Positions 5,632 to 12,847 of a stretch of DNA of 14,806 bases are shown in pieces (the stretch's first letter is position 1; each line of letters starts with the position of its first letter). The notes beneath the pieces were generated by a model that ran no database searches, was not told where the DNA came from, and was given only the letters and a program-made list of their open reading frames with translations. The DNA comes from Rhodobacteraceae bacterium UBA6273 (GTDB lineage Bacteria; Pseudomonadota; Alphaproteobacteria; Rhodobacterales; Rhodobacteraceae), in the NCBI GenBank assembly GCA_002440625.1, contig DJUV01000160.1, forward strand, positions 1 through 14,806, given 5' to 3'. Made by a program: the position numbers and the translations under genes.

Positions 5632-6525
5632 GTGCCACTCATCGGATACGCGCGTATTTCCACCGAAGATCAAACCGCCCTGCCCCAAGTCCTGGAGTTG
5701 CGCTCCGCAGGCTGCGTGGAAATTGTCGAAGAGCAAGCCTCGGGCGGCAGTCGCACCCGGCCTGTTCTGGCGCGTGTGCTGGATCAGCTGCGCGTTGGCG
5801 ATACGCTTGTCGTCGTCCGGATCGACCGCCTTGCCCGCTCGCTTTCTCACCTCTTGGAGATCATAGAGCGGCTGGAGGCGAAGGGCGCCTTCTTCCGTTC
5901 ACTCATGGACCCGATCGACACGTCCTCCCCGCAGGGCAAATTCACACTGCAGGTCCTGGGTGCCGCGGCAGAGTTCGAGCGCGCCCTGATCCAAGAACGC
6001 ACCAAGGCGGGGCTGGCCTCGGCGCGCACCAAGGGGCGGGTCGGCGGCAACCCGGGTTTGCGCGCCCGCGATCCGGCCGCGCTGCGCAAAGTGCGGCTGG
6101 CGCGGGAGGACGGCTACATCGAACGCCTGAACAAGACGGCGCAAGACTGGGTGCCCCATGTCCGTCGCCTGCGGCCCGACATGGCCTGGGAAGACGTATT
6201 GCGGATCGTCAACGGCCCCCTGCCCCGCGAGCGTCAATGGACGCAAAGCCGCCTGCTGCGCGCTGTAAACGCCTATGTCCGCGACGGCTTCCTGCCCGAG
6301 AATGTGCTGGGCCGAGCCGGTCGACGCGAGACGGACGACCGCCTGCCCGCCATCGTCGCCGCCATCAAGGGCGCGGACCCGGACATCACGCTTTGGGCGA
6401 TCTGCACCCGGCTAGAAGCGATGCGCGAGCGAACACCCCGTGGTCGAACAAGCTGGCAACCGTCTTCAGTGAAGATGCTGATTGAACGGGCCGAGAAGCT
6501 AGGGCTGCTTTCAGCACTCAGGTAA
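5632..6525 (+). CDS. Serine recombinase (resolvase/invertase) with long C-terminal extension
   Basis: A 297-residue protein starting at GTG 5632: MPLIGYARISTEDQTALPQV. Residues 1-140 form the resolvase catalytic domain. The nucleophile is S10 in YARIS, and conserved arginines appear in VVRIDRLARS and FERALIQERTKAG. Tn3-family resolvases are about 185 residues; here about 150 residues follow position 145, in place of the usual short HTH. This part is rich in Arg and Trp (NKTAQDWVPHVRRLRP, RTSWQPSSVKMLIERAEKLG) and may hold more than one DNA-binding unit. It probably resolves plasmid multimers or cointegrates. The ribosome site is weak (AGAGG about 12 bases away). No res site could be identified in 5549-5631. 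Confidence 0.88.
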   Translation: MPLIGYARISTEDQTALPQVLELRSAGCVEIVEEQASGGSRTRPVLARVLDQLRVGDTLVVVRIDRLARSLSHLLEIIERLEAKGAFFRSLMDPIDTSSPQGKFTLQVLGAAAEFERALIQERTKAGLASARTKGRVGGNPGLRARDPAALRKVRLAREDGYIERLNKTAQDWVPHVRRLRPDMAWEDVLRIVNGPLPRERQWTQSRLLRAVNAYVRDGFLPENVLGRAGRRETDDRLPAIVAAIKGADPDITLWAICTRLEAMRERTPRGRTSWQPSSVKMLIERAEKLGLLSALR

Positions 6526-6827
6526 TCTGGACGACCTGTCGATCGGCCGGTCCACGACATTATGAACTCCGTGATGGCAGCTCTGACGCGGCGAGCGAAG
6601 GTGAAGAACTGGATAGTTCACTTGAAGGATCTTCTGCAGATCACCGCGAAGGAGGCGCCCCCCCGTTGACGCTCGCTAGCGCTGTGCATAACTTTTTCCA
6701 CCACATCTAGATTCTTCTTGATGGACTCACTCGTTCATGTCATTTCGGTTCTGACGACAAAGCGCGTCAGATCGGCTTAATGCCGTCAAAATCATAAAGA
6801 GCCCTAACAAGGGCCTGAGGGCAGTGA
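6526..6827 (+). promoter_or_regulatory. Upstream control region of repABC
   Basis: This 302-base stretch has no convincing gene. TTGACG (6666-6671) followed by ATAACT (6688-6693) is a possible promoter with a 16-base spacer. Inverted repeats include CTGACG/CGTCAG near 6752-6770 and GAACT/AGTTC near 6608-6621. GCCCT (6801-6805) and AGGGC (6810-6814) form a small hairpin directly before the repA ribosome site GAGG (6817-6820). RepA and RepB normally repress this region; the actual operator cannot be fixed from sequence alone. Confidence 0.4.
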
Positions 6828-8027
6828 ATGACTGAACGAGGCATGAATCTCAATCGCGGGGTCGGCACAGCCGATATCGGTGCATTTGCGGACAGCTTGG
6901 CAGAATCGCTGAACCGGCAAATGCGGGCTGCCTTTCAGCCGGAGGAGCGCAAGTCTCTGCGGCGCTTCAGCTCGACGGAGGTCGCTGAACTTCTGCGCGT
7001 CAGCCCGTCGAATCTGCGCAACCGCCACAAGGATGGAAGCTTTCCCGAGGTCTTCACGGACGGACGTGGGCACCGCTACTACTCTGCCGAAGAGATCGAC
7101 ACCCTGCGTGACATACTTGCCCGGACAGGGAAGAATGCAGACGCGTACTTGCCGGGCCGCCGGGAGGGCGACCGGCTGCAAGTCATCTCCGTTGTCAATT
7201 TCAAGGGCGGCAGTTCAAAGACCACTGCCACGATCCACCTGGCTCAGAGGTTTGCCCTGCGCGGCTATCGAGTGCTGGCGCTAGATTTTGATCCGCAGGC
7301 CAGCCTGACCACCTTCTTCGGCATCAGACCAGAGCTCGAGTTTGCCGAAAGCGGCACAGTCTATGACGCCCTGCGCTACGAAGGAAAAGTTCCGCTCTCA
7401 TCGGTCATTCAAAAGACCTATTTCCACAACCTCGACATGGTGCCCGCGGGCTTGCTGCTGTCGGAATACGAAACCGAAACGGCCAATGCCTTGGCGCGTC
7501 GCGTTCAGCCGATCTTTGCAGAACGTCTGGCTTTGGCGCTGGACGAAGTCAGCGCGGACTATGATCTAGTTCTAATCGACTGCCCACCGCAGCTTGGGTT
7601 CCTCACCCTTACAGCACTTGCGGCCTCGACGGGACTTTTGGTGACCGTGGTCCCGGGGATGCTAGATATCGCCTCAATGAGCCAGTTCCTGAAACTCGCC
7701 TCCGAGACCGTGCAGACGGTTGAAGAGGCGATCGGGCGAAAAGTGGCTTGGGATTTCGTCAAGTTCCTTATCACTCGCTACGAACCCTCTGATGGTCCGC
7801 AGACGCAAATGGCCGGGTATCTACGTTCGATTCTGGCGGGCCAGGTCATGACGGAACCTATGCTCAAGTCCACGGCCATTTCAGACGCCGGAATGACGCA
7901 GCAGACGATCTATGAAGTGGATCCGGGCCAGTTGATCCGCAAGACGATCGACCGAGCCCTGAGCAGTGTGAACAACGTCGCGGATGAACTTGAACAGACG
8001 ATTCAAATGGCATGGGGTCGACGCTGA
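6828..8027 (+). CDS. repA: RepA, ParA-type partition ATPase of a repABC replicon
   Basis: A 399-residue protein. ATG 6828 is preferred over ATG 6843 because GAGG (6817-6820) lies seven bases before it. Residues about 45-95 are a MerR-like HTH (FSSTEVAELLRVSPSNLRNR, then GRGHRYYSAEEI), the usual N-terminus of RepA. The deviant Walker A motif KGGSSKTT is at 126-133, the A' motif DFDPQ at 153-157, and Walker B LVLIDCPPQLG around D251. RepA uses ATP to position plasmid copies before division and represses its own operon. It is followed by repB with a stop/start overlap, as in other repABC operons. Confidence 0.96.
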   Translation: MTERGMNLNRGVGTADIGAFADSLAESLNRQMRAAFQPEERKSLRRFSSTEVAELLRVSPSNLRNRHKDGSFPEVFTDGRGHRYYSAEEIDTLRDILARTGKNADAYLPGRREGDRLQVISVVNFKGGSSKTTATIHLAQRFALRGYRVLALDFDPQASLTTFFGIRPELEFAESGTVYDALRYEGKVPLSSVIQKTYFHNLDMVPAGLLLSEYETETANALARRVQPIFAERLALALDEVSADYDLVLIDCPPQLGFLTLTALAASTGLLVTVVPGMLDIASMSQFLKLASETVQTVEEAIGRKVAWDFVKFLITRYEPSDGPQTQMAGYLRSILAGQVMTEPMLKSTAISDAGMTQQTIYEVDPGQLIRKTIDRALSSVNNVADELEQTIQMAWGRR

Positions 8028-8983
8028 TGGGCCGTAACATATTCAACCAACCTGCCGTGGATGTGCCCCCCTCCCCTGCCCCAGCGAAGCCGACAAAACT
8101 CGGCGGTTCCGTCGGCGGTCTCAGAGAGTCCCTTCGAGAGATTACTGCCAACTCTATCCGAGATATTGACCCTGAGCAGATCGAGGTCGATGGCCTGCGG
8201 GACCGGATAGCCTTCGAAGATGATGGCATCGACTTGCTAGCCGAGAGCATCCGCAAGCACGGCCAGCAGGTTCCGATCATGGTTCGGCCCTCTGATCAGC
8301 CGGATCGCTACCGCGTCGTCTACGGGCGCAGGCGACTTGCCGCGATCAGAAAGGTTGGCGGACCAGTCAAGGCCATAGTCCGCACCTTGGACGACGACGC
8401 TTCGCTGATCGCCCAAGGACAAGAGAACAACCTCCGACTCGATCCGTCATTCATTGAGAAGGCCTTGTTCATCAAAGAGATGCAGGAAGCTGGGTATAAG
8501 CCAGGCGTCATTCAGGACGCACTTGGATTGACCAGGCAAGGCATCTCCAATCACCGGGTGGTGATCGAACAACTGCCCGAAGAGTTGATCAGACTGATCG
8601 GCCCGGCTCATGGAACCGGGCGGCGTCAGTGGAGTGATCTTGCGGCCTTGGCATCGAAGGTGGCTCTCACCGAGGTTGCGCGAACCGCCTTGGCCGCCCT
8701 GCCCCAAGACGCTACCGGCATCGACAGATTCCAGACTGTGTACGCTGCCTGTCAGCGGGCTGCGAAGAGTTCAATAGACCTCTCAGCGCCGGGGCGCAGT
8801 TCGACTGTAAAGGACGAGGGTGGCAACGTGGTTGCGACCCTCTCCGTCGACGCCAAGTCCATCGGGATTAAAGTCACCCGCAAGGACAATCCAGAATTCG
8901 GCCTTTGGCTGGAAGAACGTGCCGAAGCAGTGCTTCGTGACCTCTTCCAGAAATGGCGGGATGATCGAAGGCAGGAAGACTGA
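8027..8983 (+). CDS. repB: RepB, ParB-type centromere-binding partition protein
   Basis: I start this 318-residue protein at ATG 8027, which overlaps the repA stop (TGATG). It reads MGRNIFNQPAVD, like other RepB N-termini; an upstream in-frame ATG at 8012 adds five residues. ParB N-terminal domain motifs are visible: GQQVPIMVRP (from about 79), YGRRRLAA (about 99) and QGQENN (about 130), which belong to the CTP-binding pocket in this superfamily. An HTH follows at about 161-183 (VIQDALGLTRQGISNHRVVI). RepB binds parS sites, loads around them and activates RepA. Candidate parS palindromes occur at 9832 and 10281. Confidence 0.95.
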   Translation: MGRNIFNQPAVDVPPSPAPAKPTKLGGSVGGLRESLREITANSIRDIDPEQIEVDGLRDRIAFEDDGIDLLAESIRKHGQQVPIMVRPSDQPDRYRVVYGRRRLAAIRKVGGPVKAIVRTLDDDASLIAQGQENNLRLDPSFIEKALFIKEMQEAGYKPGVIQDALGLTRQGISNHRVVIEQLPEELIRLIGPAHGTGRRQWSDLAALASKVALTEVARTALAALPQDATGIDRFQTVYAACQRAAKSSIDLSAPGRSSTVKDEGGNVVATLSVDAKSIGIKVTRKDNPEFGLWLEERAEAVLRDLFQKWRDDRRQED

Positions 8984-9032
8984 TCCCTGCCCTTAAACAT
9001 GTAACTCGAGCAGAAGGAGAGTAGCGAAGGCC

Positions 9033-9072
9033 AATAAGAAAAGAGCCCCCCAAGGTTTCCCTCGGAGAGCCC
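9033..9072 (-). terminator. Rho-independent terminator of the ctRNA
   Basis: As minus-strand RNA, CCGAGG and CCUUGG enclose a GAAA tetraloop (9050-9065). The outer arms GGGCUCU (9072-9066) and GGGGCUC (9049-9043) extend the stem to about 13 pairs, including G-U pairs. UUUUCUUAUU follows (9042-9033). The G-U pairs become A-C mismatches in the sense strand, so termination is directional. Confidence 0.85.
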
Positions 9073-9085
9073 ATCATCGATTTGC
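9036..9085 (-). ncRNA. Antisense counter-transcribed RNA (ctRNA) controlling repC
   Basis: On the minus strand, in the repB-repC gap, TTGACC (9120-9115) and TACATC (9097-9092) are separated by exactly 17 bases. A start near 9085 and the terminator ending near 9036 give about 50 nt. This fits the small antisense RNA that sets copy number and incompatibility in repABC plasmids by pairing with the repC leader. Exact ends are inferred. Confidence 0.82.
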
Positions 9086-9091
9086 ACCTAT

Positions 9092-9120
9092 GATGTAGCA
9101 ATCTCCAACATACCGGTCAA
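9092..9120 (-). promoter_or_regulatory. ctRNA promoter
   Basis: The -35 TTGACC (9120-9115), a 17-base spacer and the -10 TACATC (9097-9092) are read on the minus strand. A strong constitutive promoter is expected for a copy-number antisense RNA. Confidence 0.78.
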
Positions 9121-9122
9121 GA

Positions 9123-9149
9123 GTCACCGATTCGGTGGACATGATTTTT
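9123..9149 (+). promoter_or_regulatory. Candidate attenuator hairpin in the repC leader
   Basis: GTC ACCG (9123-9129) can pair with CGGT and GAC (9133-9140) with one bulged G and an ATT loop. TTTTT follows at 9145-9149. This resembles the alternative leader structure through which ctRNA lowers repC expression. The ACCGGT at 9112-9117 offers a competing partner for the same CGGT. The right arm also holds a parS-like half site, CGGTGGAC (9133-9140). Confidence 0.45.
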
Positions 9150-9202
9150 GTTGCCTTCTGCGCGAGAAATCGTGGGAGGGGCAGGGAAAGCTATGGGCCG
9201 AC

Positions 9203-10279
9203 GTGGCCGTCGTTCAAAAAGACATGGCATTCACTCAGGTTTCTGCAAGTTCCTCCGGCGCCAAAAAGAGCGACCGGCAGGAGAATTGTACGCCTCCCGA
9301 CATCTGGACGGTCTTTCGTGCTCTGCGCGACGCACGGATTGCCTTCGGACTAAAGCCGGGGCACATCCAGACCTTGCAAGCTCTCCTTAGCTTTCTCCGG
9401 CCAGGGCAAGGTGACACTGTGTTCGCTTCAAACTTGGAAATCTGCCGACGGATCGGGGGCGTGGACGAGCGGACTCTCCGTCGCCATATCGACCGTTTCG
9501 TAGACCTTGGAATGATCGCGCGCCATGACAGCCCGAACCGCAAGCGTTATCGCGTCAGCTCGCGTGATGGCAAGGTCATCAGCTTTGGCCTATCGCTTTC
9601 GCCGCTGTTGAGACGTGCCGGTGAATTCCTCAATGCTGCCAAAGAACTGGAAGAGGCCCGCCGCGATCAGGTCTTTCTGCGTAAACAAATTCTCGTCGGA
9701 CTGGCTCATATCGACAGTATCGAACCTGGAAGCGCCTTTGCAGAAAGCGCGCGCAGAACGATGCGGCGCAAGCTGGCAGTGGCCGAGTATCGTTGCCTGC
9801 TGGATCAGATCACGGGCCATCTTGGTCAAATGTCCACCGTGGTGGACGTTATGATTACAACAAAACTGCCCGCCAATGACGGTCAAATTGTCCGGCACCT
9901 TTCTAAGTCAGAAAAAGATAGAAAAGAATCTGAAGAGGCTGAGAACGATCTACTACCCAGCGTCCCAAAGCTAACTGCGGTTTGCCAGGAAGCTACGGCG
10001 TTCGCACCAGCAGCGCTGCGAACGTGGGACGACATCGAAAGACATGCACAGAACCTCGCTCCTATGATGGGCATTCAGCCGGGGACGTTCCACGAAGCAA
10101 GCAAGCGTGTGGGTTCTAAGAGAACCGCCGCTGCAGTTTTCATCCTGCTCCAACTAGGAACGCGAATTCGAAACTACGCCGCATATTTTCACAGTATCAC
10201 CCTTGGAAAGAGGGCCGCCGCGTTCAGACCAGCCGCGATCCTGGAAAGGCTCTCGACATCAACAAGCATGCAGGCGTGA
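9203..10279 (+). CDS. repC: RepC, replication initiator of the repABC replicon
   Basis: A 358-residue protein from GTG 9203, or 351 from ATG 9224 (MAFTQVSASS); neither start has a well-placed ribosome site, as is common for tightly limited repC genes. Conserved RepC blocks are IWTVFRALRDARIAFGLKPG, TLQALLSFLRPGQGDTVFAS, then ERTLRRHIDRFVDLGMIARH and DSPNRKRYRV (winged helix). The C-terminal block includes WDDIERHAQNLAPMMGIQPG. RepC binds the origin, which in this plasmid family usually lies within repC itself. An AT-rich stretch at about 9898-9945 is the best candidate. The candidate parS palindrome at 9832-9847 is embedded in the coding sequence (STVVDV). Confidence 0.95.
   Translation: MAVVQKDMAFTQVSASSSGAKKSDRQENCTPPDIWTVFRALRDARIAFGLKPGHIQTLQALLSFLRPGQGDTVFASNLEICRRIGGVDERTLRRHIDRFVDLGMIARHDSPNRKRYRVSSRDGKVISFGLSLSPLLRRAGEFLNAAKELEEARRDQVFLRKQILVGLAHIDSIEPGSAFAESARRTMRRKLAVAEYRCLLDQITGHLGQMSTVVDVMITTKLPANDGQIVRHLSKSEKDRKESEEAENDLLPSVPKLTAVCQEATAFAPAALRTWDDIERHAQNLAPMMGIQPGTFHEASKRVGSKRTAAAVFILLQLGTRIRNYAAYFHSITLGKRAAAFRPAAILERLSTSTSMQA
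9832..9847. promoter_or_regulatory. parS: Candidate parS site inside repC
   Basis: GTCCACCGTGGTGGAC is a 16-bp palindrome with one mismatched central pair. It differs by a single base from the perfect copy at 10281-10296. Size and centre resemble the GTTNACCGCGGTNAAC-type parS sites of other repABC plasmids. Confidence 0.68.
9898..9945 (+). other. oriV: AT-rich stretch within repC, candidate oriV
   Basis: A purine- and A-rich segment (for example AGAAAAAGATAGAAAAGAAT) stands out against the GC-rich surroundings in the middle of repC, about 50 bases after the internal palindrome. In studied repABC plasmids the origin maps within repC at an AT-rich stretch. Placement here is inference. Confidence 0.4.
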
Positions 10280-10280
10280 T

Positions 10281-10296
10281 GTCCACCGCGGTGGAC
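10281..10296. promoter_or_regulatory. parS: Candidate parS site just after repC
   Basis: GTCCACCGCGGTGGAC is a perfect 16-bp palindrome starting two bases after the repC stop. Sites for RepB are commonly found at this place in repABC plasmids. Of 10280-10417 the rest shows only a small AACTC/GAGTT hairpin near 10312-10324 and no gene. Confidence 0.78.
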
Positions 10297-10417
10297 ATGC
10301 GGAAGAATTTGAACTCAGGGAGTTTGGAGTGCAACGAAGATCACATAATTCAACCCACTCTCCACCTTCACGCGGACTTTCGATAGCTGGGCCGCCCCAG
10401 AAATCGAAGGATTGAAA

Positions 10418-12682
10418 ATGAAAACAACATCTTCTGCACTTACACCGCGCAAGATCGCCGAGTTTTGCAAGGGCCGGTTCACGACGATCTTCTCTCAGGG
10501 TGAGGTGCGCTTGGTCTACAGCTGTTTGGTCGACCTGCTCGAGCGAAACGAATACCCGCCCTATCGAGGCAGTGGGCTCGACCTGCAATCGCTGTCCGCC
10601 ATGCTCGGCATCGATGTCGATCGGCTACGTGCCCATCGGGCGATCTTGCAGCCGATCTTCGACGCCGTGGCCCGGGAAGTTTCGAATGTGACCTTGCGCC
10701 CGGCTCGCACCCCAAGCCGATCAATACGCTCCAAGGCCACCGCGCCTTCTACGAACCCCGCCGACGTTCCAGCGACTAGCAGCGAGAAGGTTCGCAAGAA
10801 GCCCGGCGTCCGCCCGAGAGCAATCGTCGAGTTTCCTGAGCCACTGGACACGACATGGAAGGACCCCGCGACGTTCGGTGAAGCCCTCCAACTGCATGCC
10901 CGCCGTCATGGGGAAACCATCTACCACCTCTACAACGCGGTGGTGAGACCAGAGGACGGCGTCAATCGCAGCACGCTGATCAGCTGGGGGCGCGGCAAGA
11001 AGGTCCCGCGTGCCGCGATCAGCCTGGAAATCTTGGGACGCATCGAGCGGCGCTATCGGCTACGCGCAGGCTACTTCCTGAGCCTGTCCGGTACTCCGGA
11101 TCGAGCACCAGGCAATTTTGATCTGGACGACATCTCCCCATCTGAGCGCCGGCGTTTGGCTTGGCACCTCCCCGAAGATTTCAACCGACGGCCAAGCCAA
11201 GAAAAGGCAGAAATCCTGAACTGGGTCCGCACAGTGATTATCAGCGGGTCAACGGATTATCGCAGGTATCAAGCGGCGGCCATTCGCCAGCGCTATGCGG
11301 TTCGCTTCAACTGTGCCTCGGGGCCGGTTCGCAAGTCTTCACCCGCACGGACGCCCAAAGAGTCTGGCATCGTCATCGCGTCCAAACGCTTGAACGATGA
11401 AATGGCCGAACTCCTTCGATTCAAGACGTCGACCTTCGCCGCCTTCGGCATGCAGCGGAACGGGGTATGGGGCACGGAGACCGCTTCCCAGAAGGTGGAG
11501 CATTTCGGGCTATGGTTCGGGGCGTTCGTGGCCCCACCAGAGAGCGAGGTGCAGGGCCTCGGCGTCGATCCGAAGCTTCTGACTTTTGCCATGATGATCT
11601 TTCCGCAGGTCTGGGATTGGTACCTTCACTGGCGGGAACGTCGGCGCGGCTTCTACACCAAATGGGAGATCGATCTGCTATCGATTGCTGCCGCGATCTG
11701 TCGGGAAGAGACTGGTTGGCTGCGCCAATCGCCTCGCATGGGCAGCAGTCTTCGTCCGATTGAGGGCTTGGTATCCGAGGCCGACATCAACGCGGTGCAA
11801 TCGGATTGGCCTGCCGCCTGCGACCGCATGTACAAACACGCGCGCCGCAGGATCAAAGAGATCGACCGTGTTGCCCGCGTTCATCGCGACCCCTTCGAGC
11901 CCATCCTGCCGGTCCTCGAAGCGCCAAGTCCGGTCGGCGAGTACCGCAAGATCACCGAAGAAATCCTGCTGCGGATGCCAGACGAACGGCACAATGCCCG
12001 CGCTGCCGCAGAGGCAGTCCGCGCATTCCTTATGCTGCGTATCGGCCTTCACACGGGGCTGCGACAGAAGAACTTGCGCGAACTGATGCTGTGCCGGCCA
12101 GGGACTTTGCCGACCTCGGAGCGCAAGCTCGAAGACCTGAAGCGGGGCGAGTTGCGTTGGAGCAGCCGCGACCAAGGGTGGGAAATCCTGATCCCGTCGG
12201 TCGCCTTCAAGAACGCCAACTCATCGTTCTTCGGCTCAAAGCCATTTCGCCTGATCCTTCCGGACCTCGGGCGACTTTACGAACTGATCGAAGCCTGGAT
12301 CGAGCGGCACCGCGCGGGGCTGATCGGCGAGGCGGCTGACCCGGGTACGTTCTTCGTCAAGACGGCGAAGATGACGAGCACCAATGCGGCCTACTGCCAG
12401 AACACGTTCTATGAGGCGTGGCGCACAGCGATACAGCGCTACGGCATCTATAACCCATGGACCAAGCGCGGCGCGATTGAAGGCATGTTGCCGCACGGGC
12501 CGCACAATGTGCGGGACGTTCTGGCCACCCATATCCTGAAGCGCACCGGGTCCTACGAGCAAGCGAGCTATGCCATTCAGGACACCCCGGATATGGTCGC
12601 ACAGCACTACGGCCGGTTCCTGCCGCAGGACAAATCCGAGATCGCGGCTCGGATCCTGAACCAGGTCTGGGAAGCTGCATGA
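10418..12682 (+). CDS. Very large tyrosine recombinase with internal HTH-like region
   Basis: A 754-residue protein. ATG 10418 is chosen because GAAGGA (10406-10411) lies six bases upstream; TTG 10412 would add two residues. The C-terminal third is a tyrosine recombinase catalytic domain: R549 in HTGLRQKNLREL, probable Lys in AFKNANSS, H696 and R699 in PHNVRDVLATHIL, and Y731 in AQHYGRFL. Residues about 150-225 (FGEALQLHARRHGETIYHLY, then STLISWGRGKKVPRAAISLE) resemble an XRE-like HTH. Residues about 85-140 are a Ser/Thr/Pro/Lys-rich linker. Typical members are 300-400 residues, so over 300 residues are additional. Its place after repC suggests multimer resolution or integration of this plasmid, but no substrate is known. 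Confidence 0.85.
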   Translation: MKTTSSALTPRKIAEFCKGRFTTIFSQGEVRLVYSCLVDLLERNEYPPYRGSGLDLQSLSAMLGIDVDRLRAHRAILQPIFDAVAREVSNVTLRPARTPSRSIRSKATAPSTNPADVPATSSEKVRKKPGVRPRAIVEFPEPLDTTWKDPATFGEALQLHARRHGETIYHLYNAVVRPEDGVNRSTLISWGRGKKVPRAAISLEILGRIERRYRLRAGYFLSLSGTPDRAPGNFDLDDISPSERRRLAWHLPEDFNRRPSQEKAEILNWVRTVIISGSTDYRRYQAAAIRQRYAVRFNCASGPVRKSSPARTPKESGIVIASKRLNDEMAELLRFKTSTFAAFGMQRNGVWGTETASQKVEHFGLWFGAFVAPPESEVQGLGVDPKLLTFAMMIFPQVWDWYLHWRERRRGFYTKWEIDLLSIAAAICREETGWLRQSPRMGSSLRPIEGLVSEADINAVQSDWPAACDRMYKHARRRIKEIDRVARVHRDPFEPILPVLEAPSPVGEYRKITEEILLRMPDERHNARAAAEAVRAFLMLRIGLHTGLRQKNLRELMLCRPGTLPTSERKLEDLKRGELRWSSRDQGWEILIPSVAFKNANSSFFGSKPFRLILPDLGRLYELIEAWIERHRAGLIGEAADPGTFFVKTAKMTSTNAAYCQNTFYEAWRTAIQRYGIYNPWTKRGAIEGMLPHGPHNVRDVLATHILKRTGSYEQASYAIQDTPDMVAQHYGRFLPQDKSEIAARILNQVWEAA

Positions 12683-12694
12683 ACAGATGAGGCG

Positions 12695-12724
12695 GTGTGG
12701 GTCCGGACGTGTCGTGACCCACAC
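12695..12724 (+). terminator. Strong hairpin after the large recombinase
   Basis: GTGTGGGTC (12695-12703) and GACCCACAC (12716-12724) form a perfect 9-bp stem, with ACG/CGT pairing possible inside the loop. It starts 12 bases after the stop codon. No T-run follows, so it may stop transcription with Rho or protect the mRNA 3' end. Confidence 0.5.
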
Positions 12725-12736
12725 TCCAAAGCCGAG

Positions 12737-12835
12737 AGTGGCACGGCTTAGTGGCATGTGATAGTGGCGTAGACTCGCTTTATCCTAGCTTTTTCCAAAG
12801 CTAACGAATATGCTACGTCTCACTCTTAGTGGCAT
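12737..12835 (+). repeat. Phased AGTGGC repeats and inverted repeat before the Fic gene
   Basis: AGTGGC occurs at 12737, 12750, 12763 and 12828: intervals of 13, 13 and 65 (five times 13). Two of these lie in identical CTTAGTGGCAT 11-mers (12747-12757 and 12825-12835). Between them TAGCTTT (12786-12792) and AAAGCTA (12797-12803) form a perfect 7-bp inverted repeat. This is probably a regulator binding array in the fic promoter; I could not fix a -35/-10 pair. Confidence 0.55.
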
Positions 12836-12847
12836 TCTGGAGACCAC

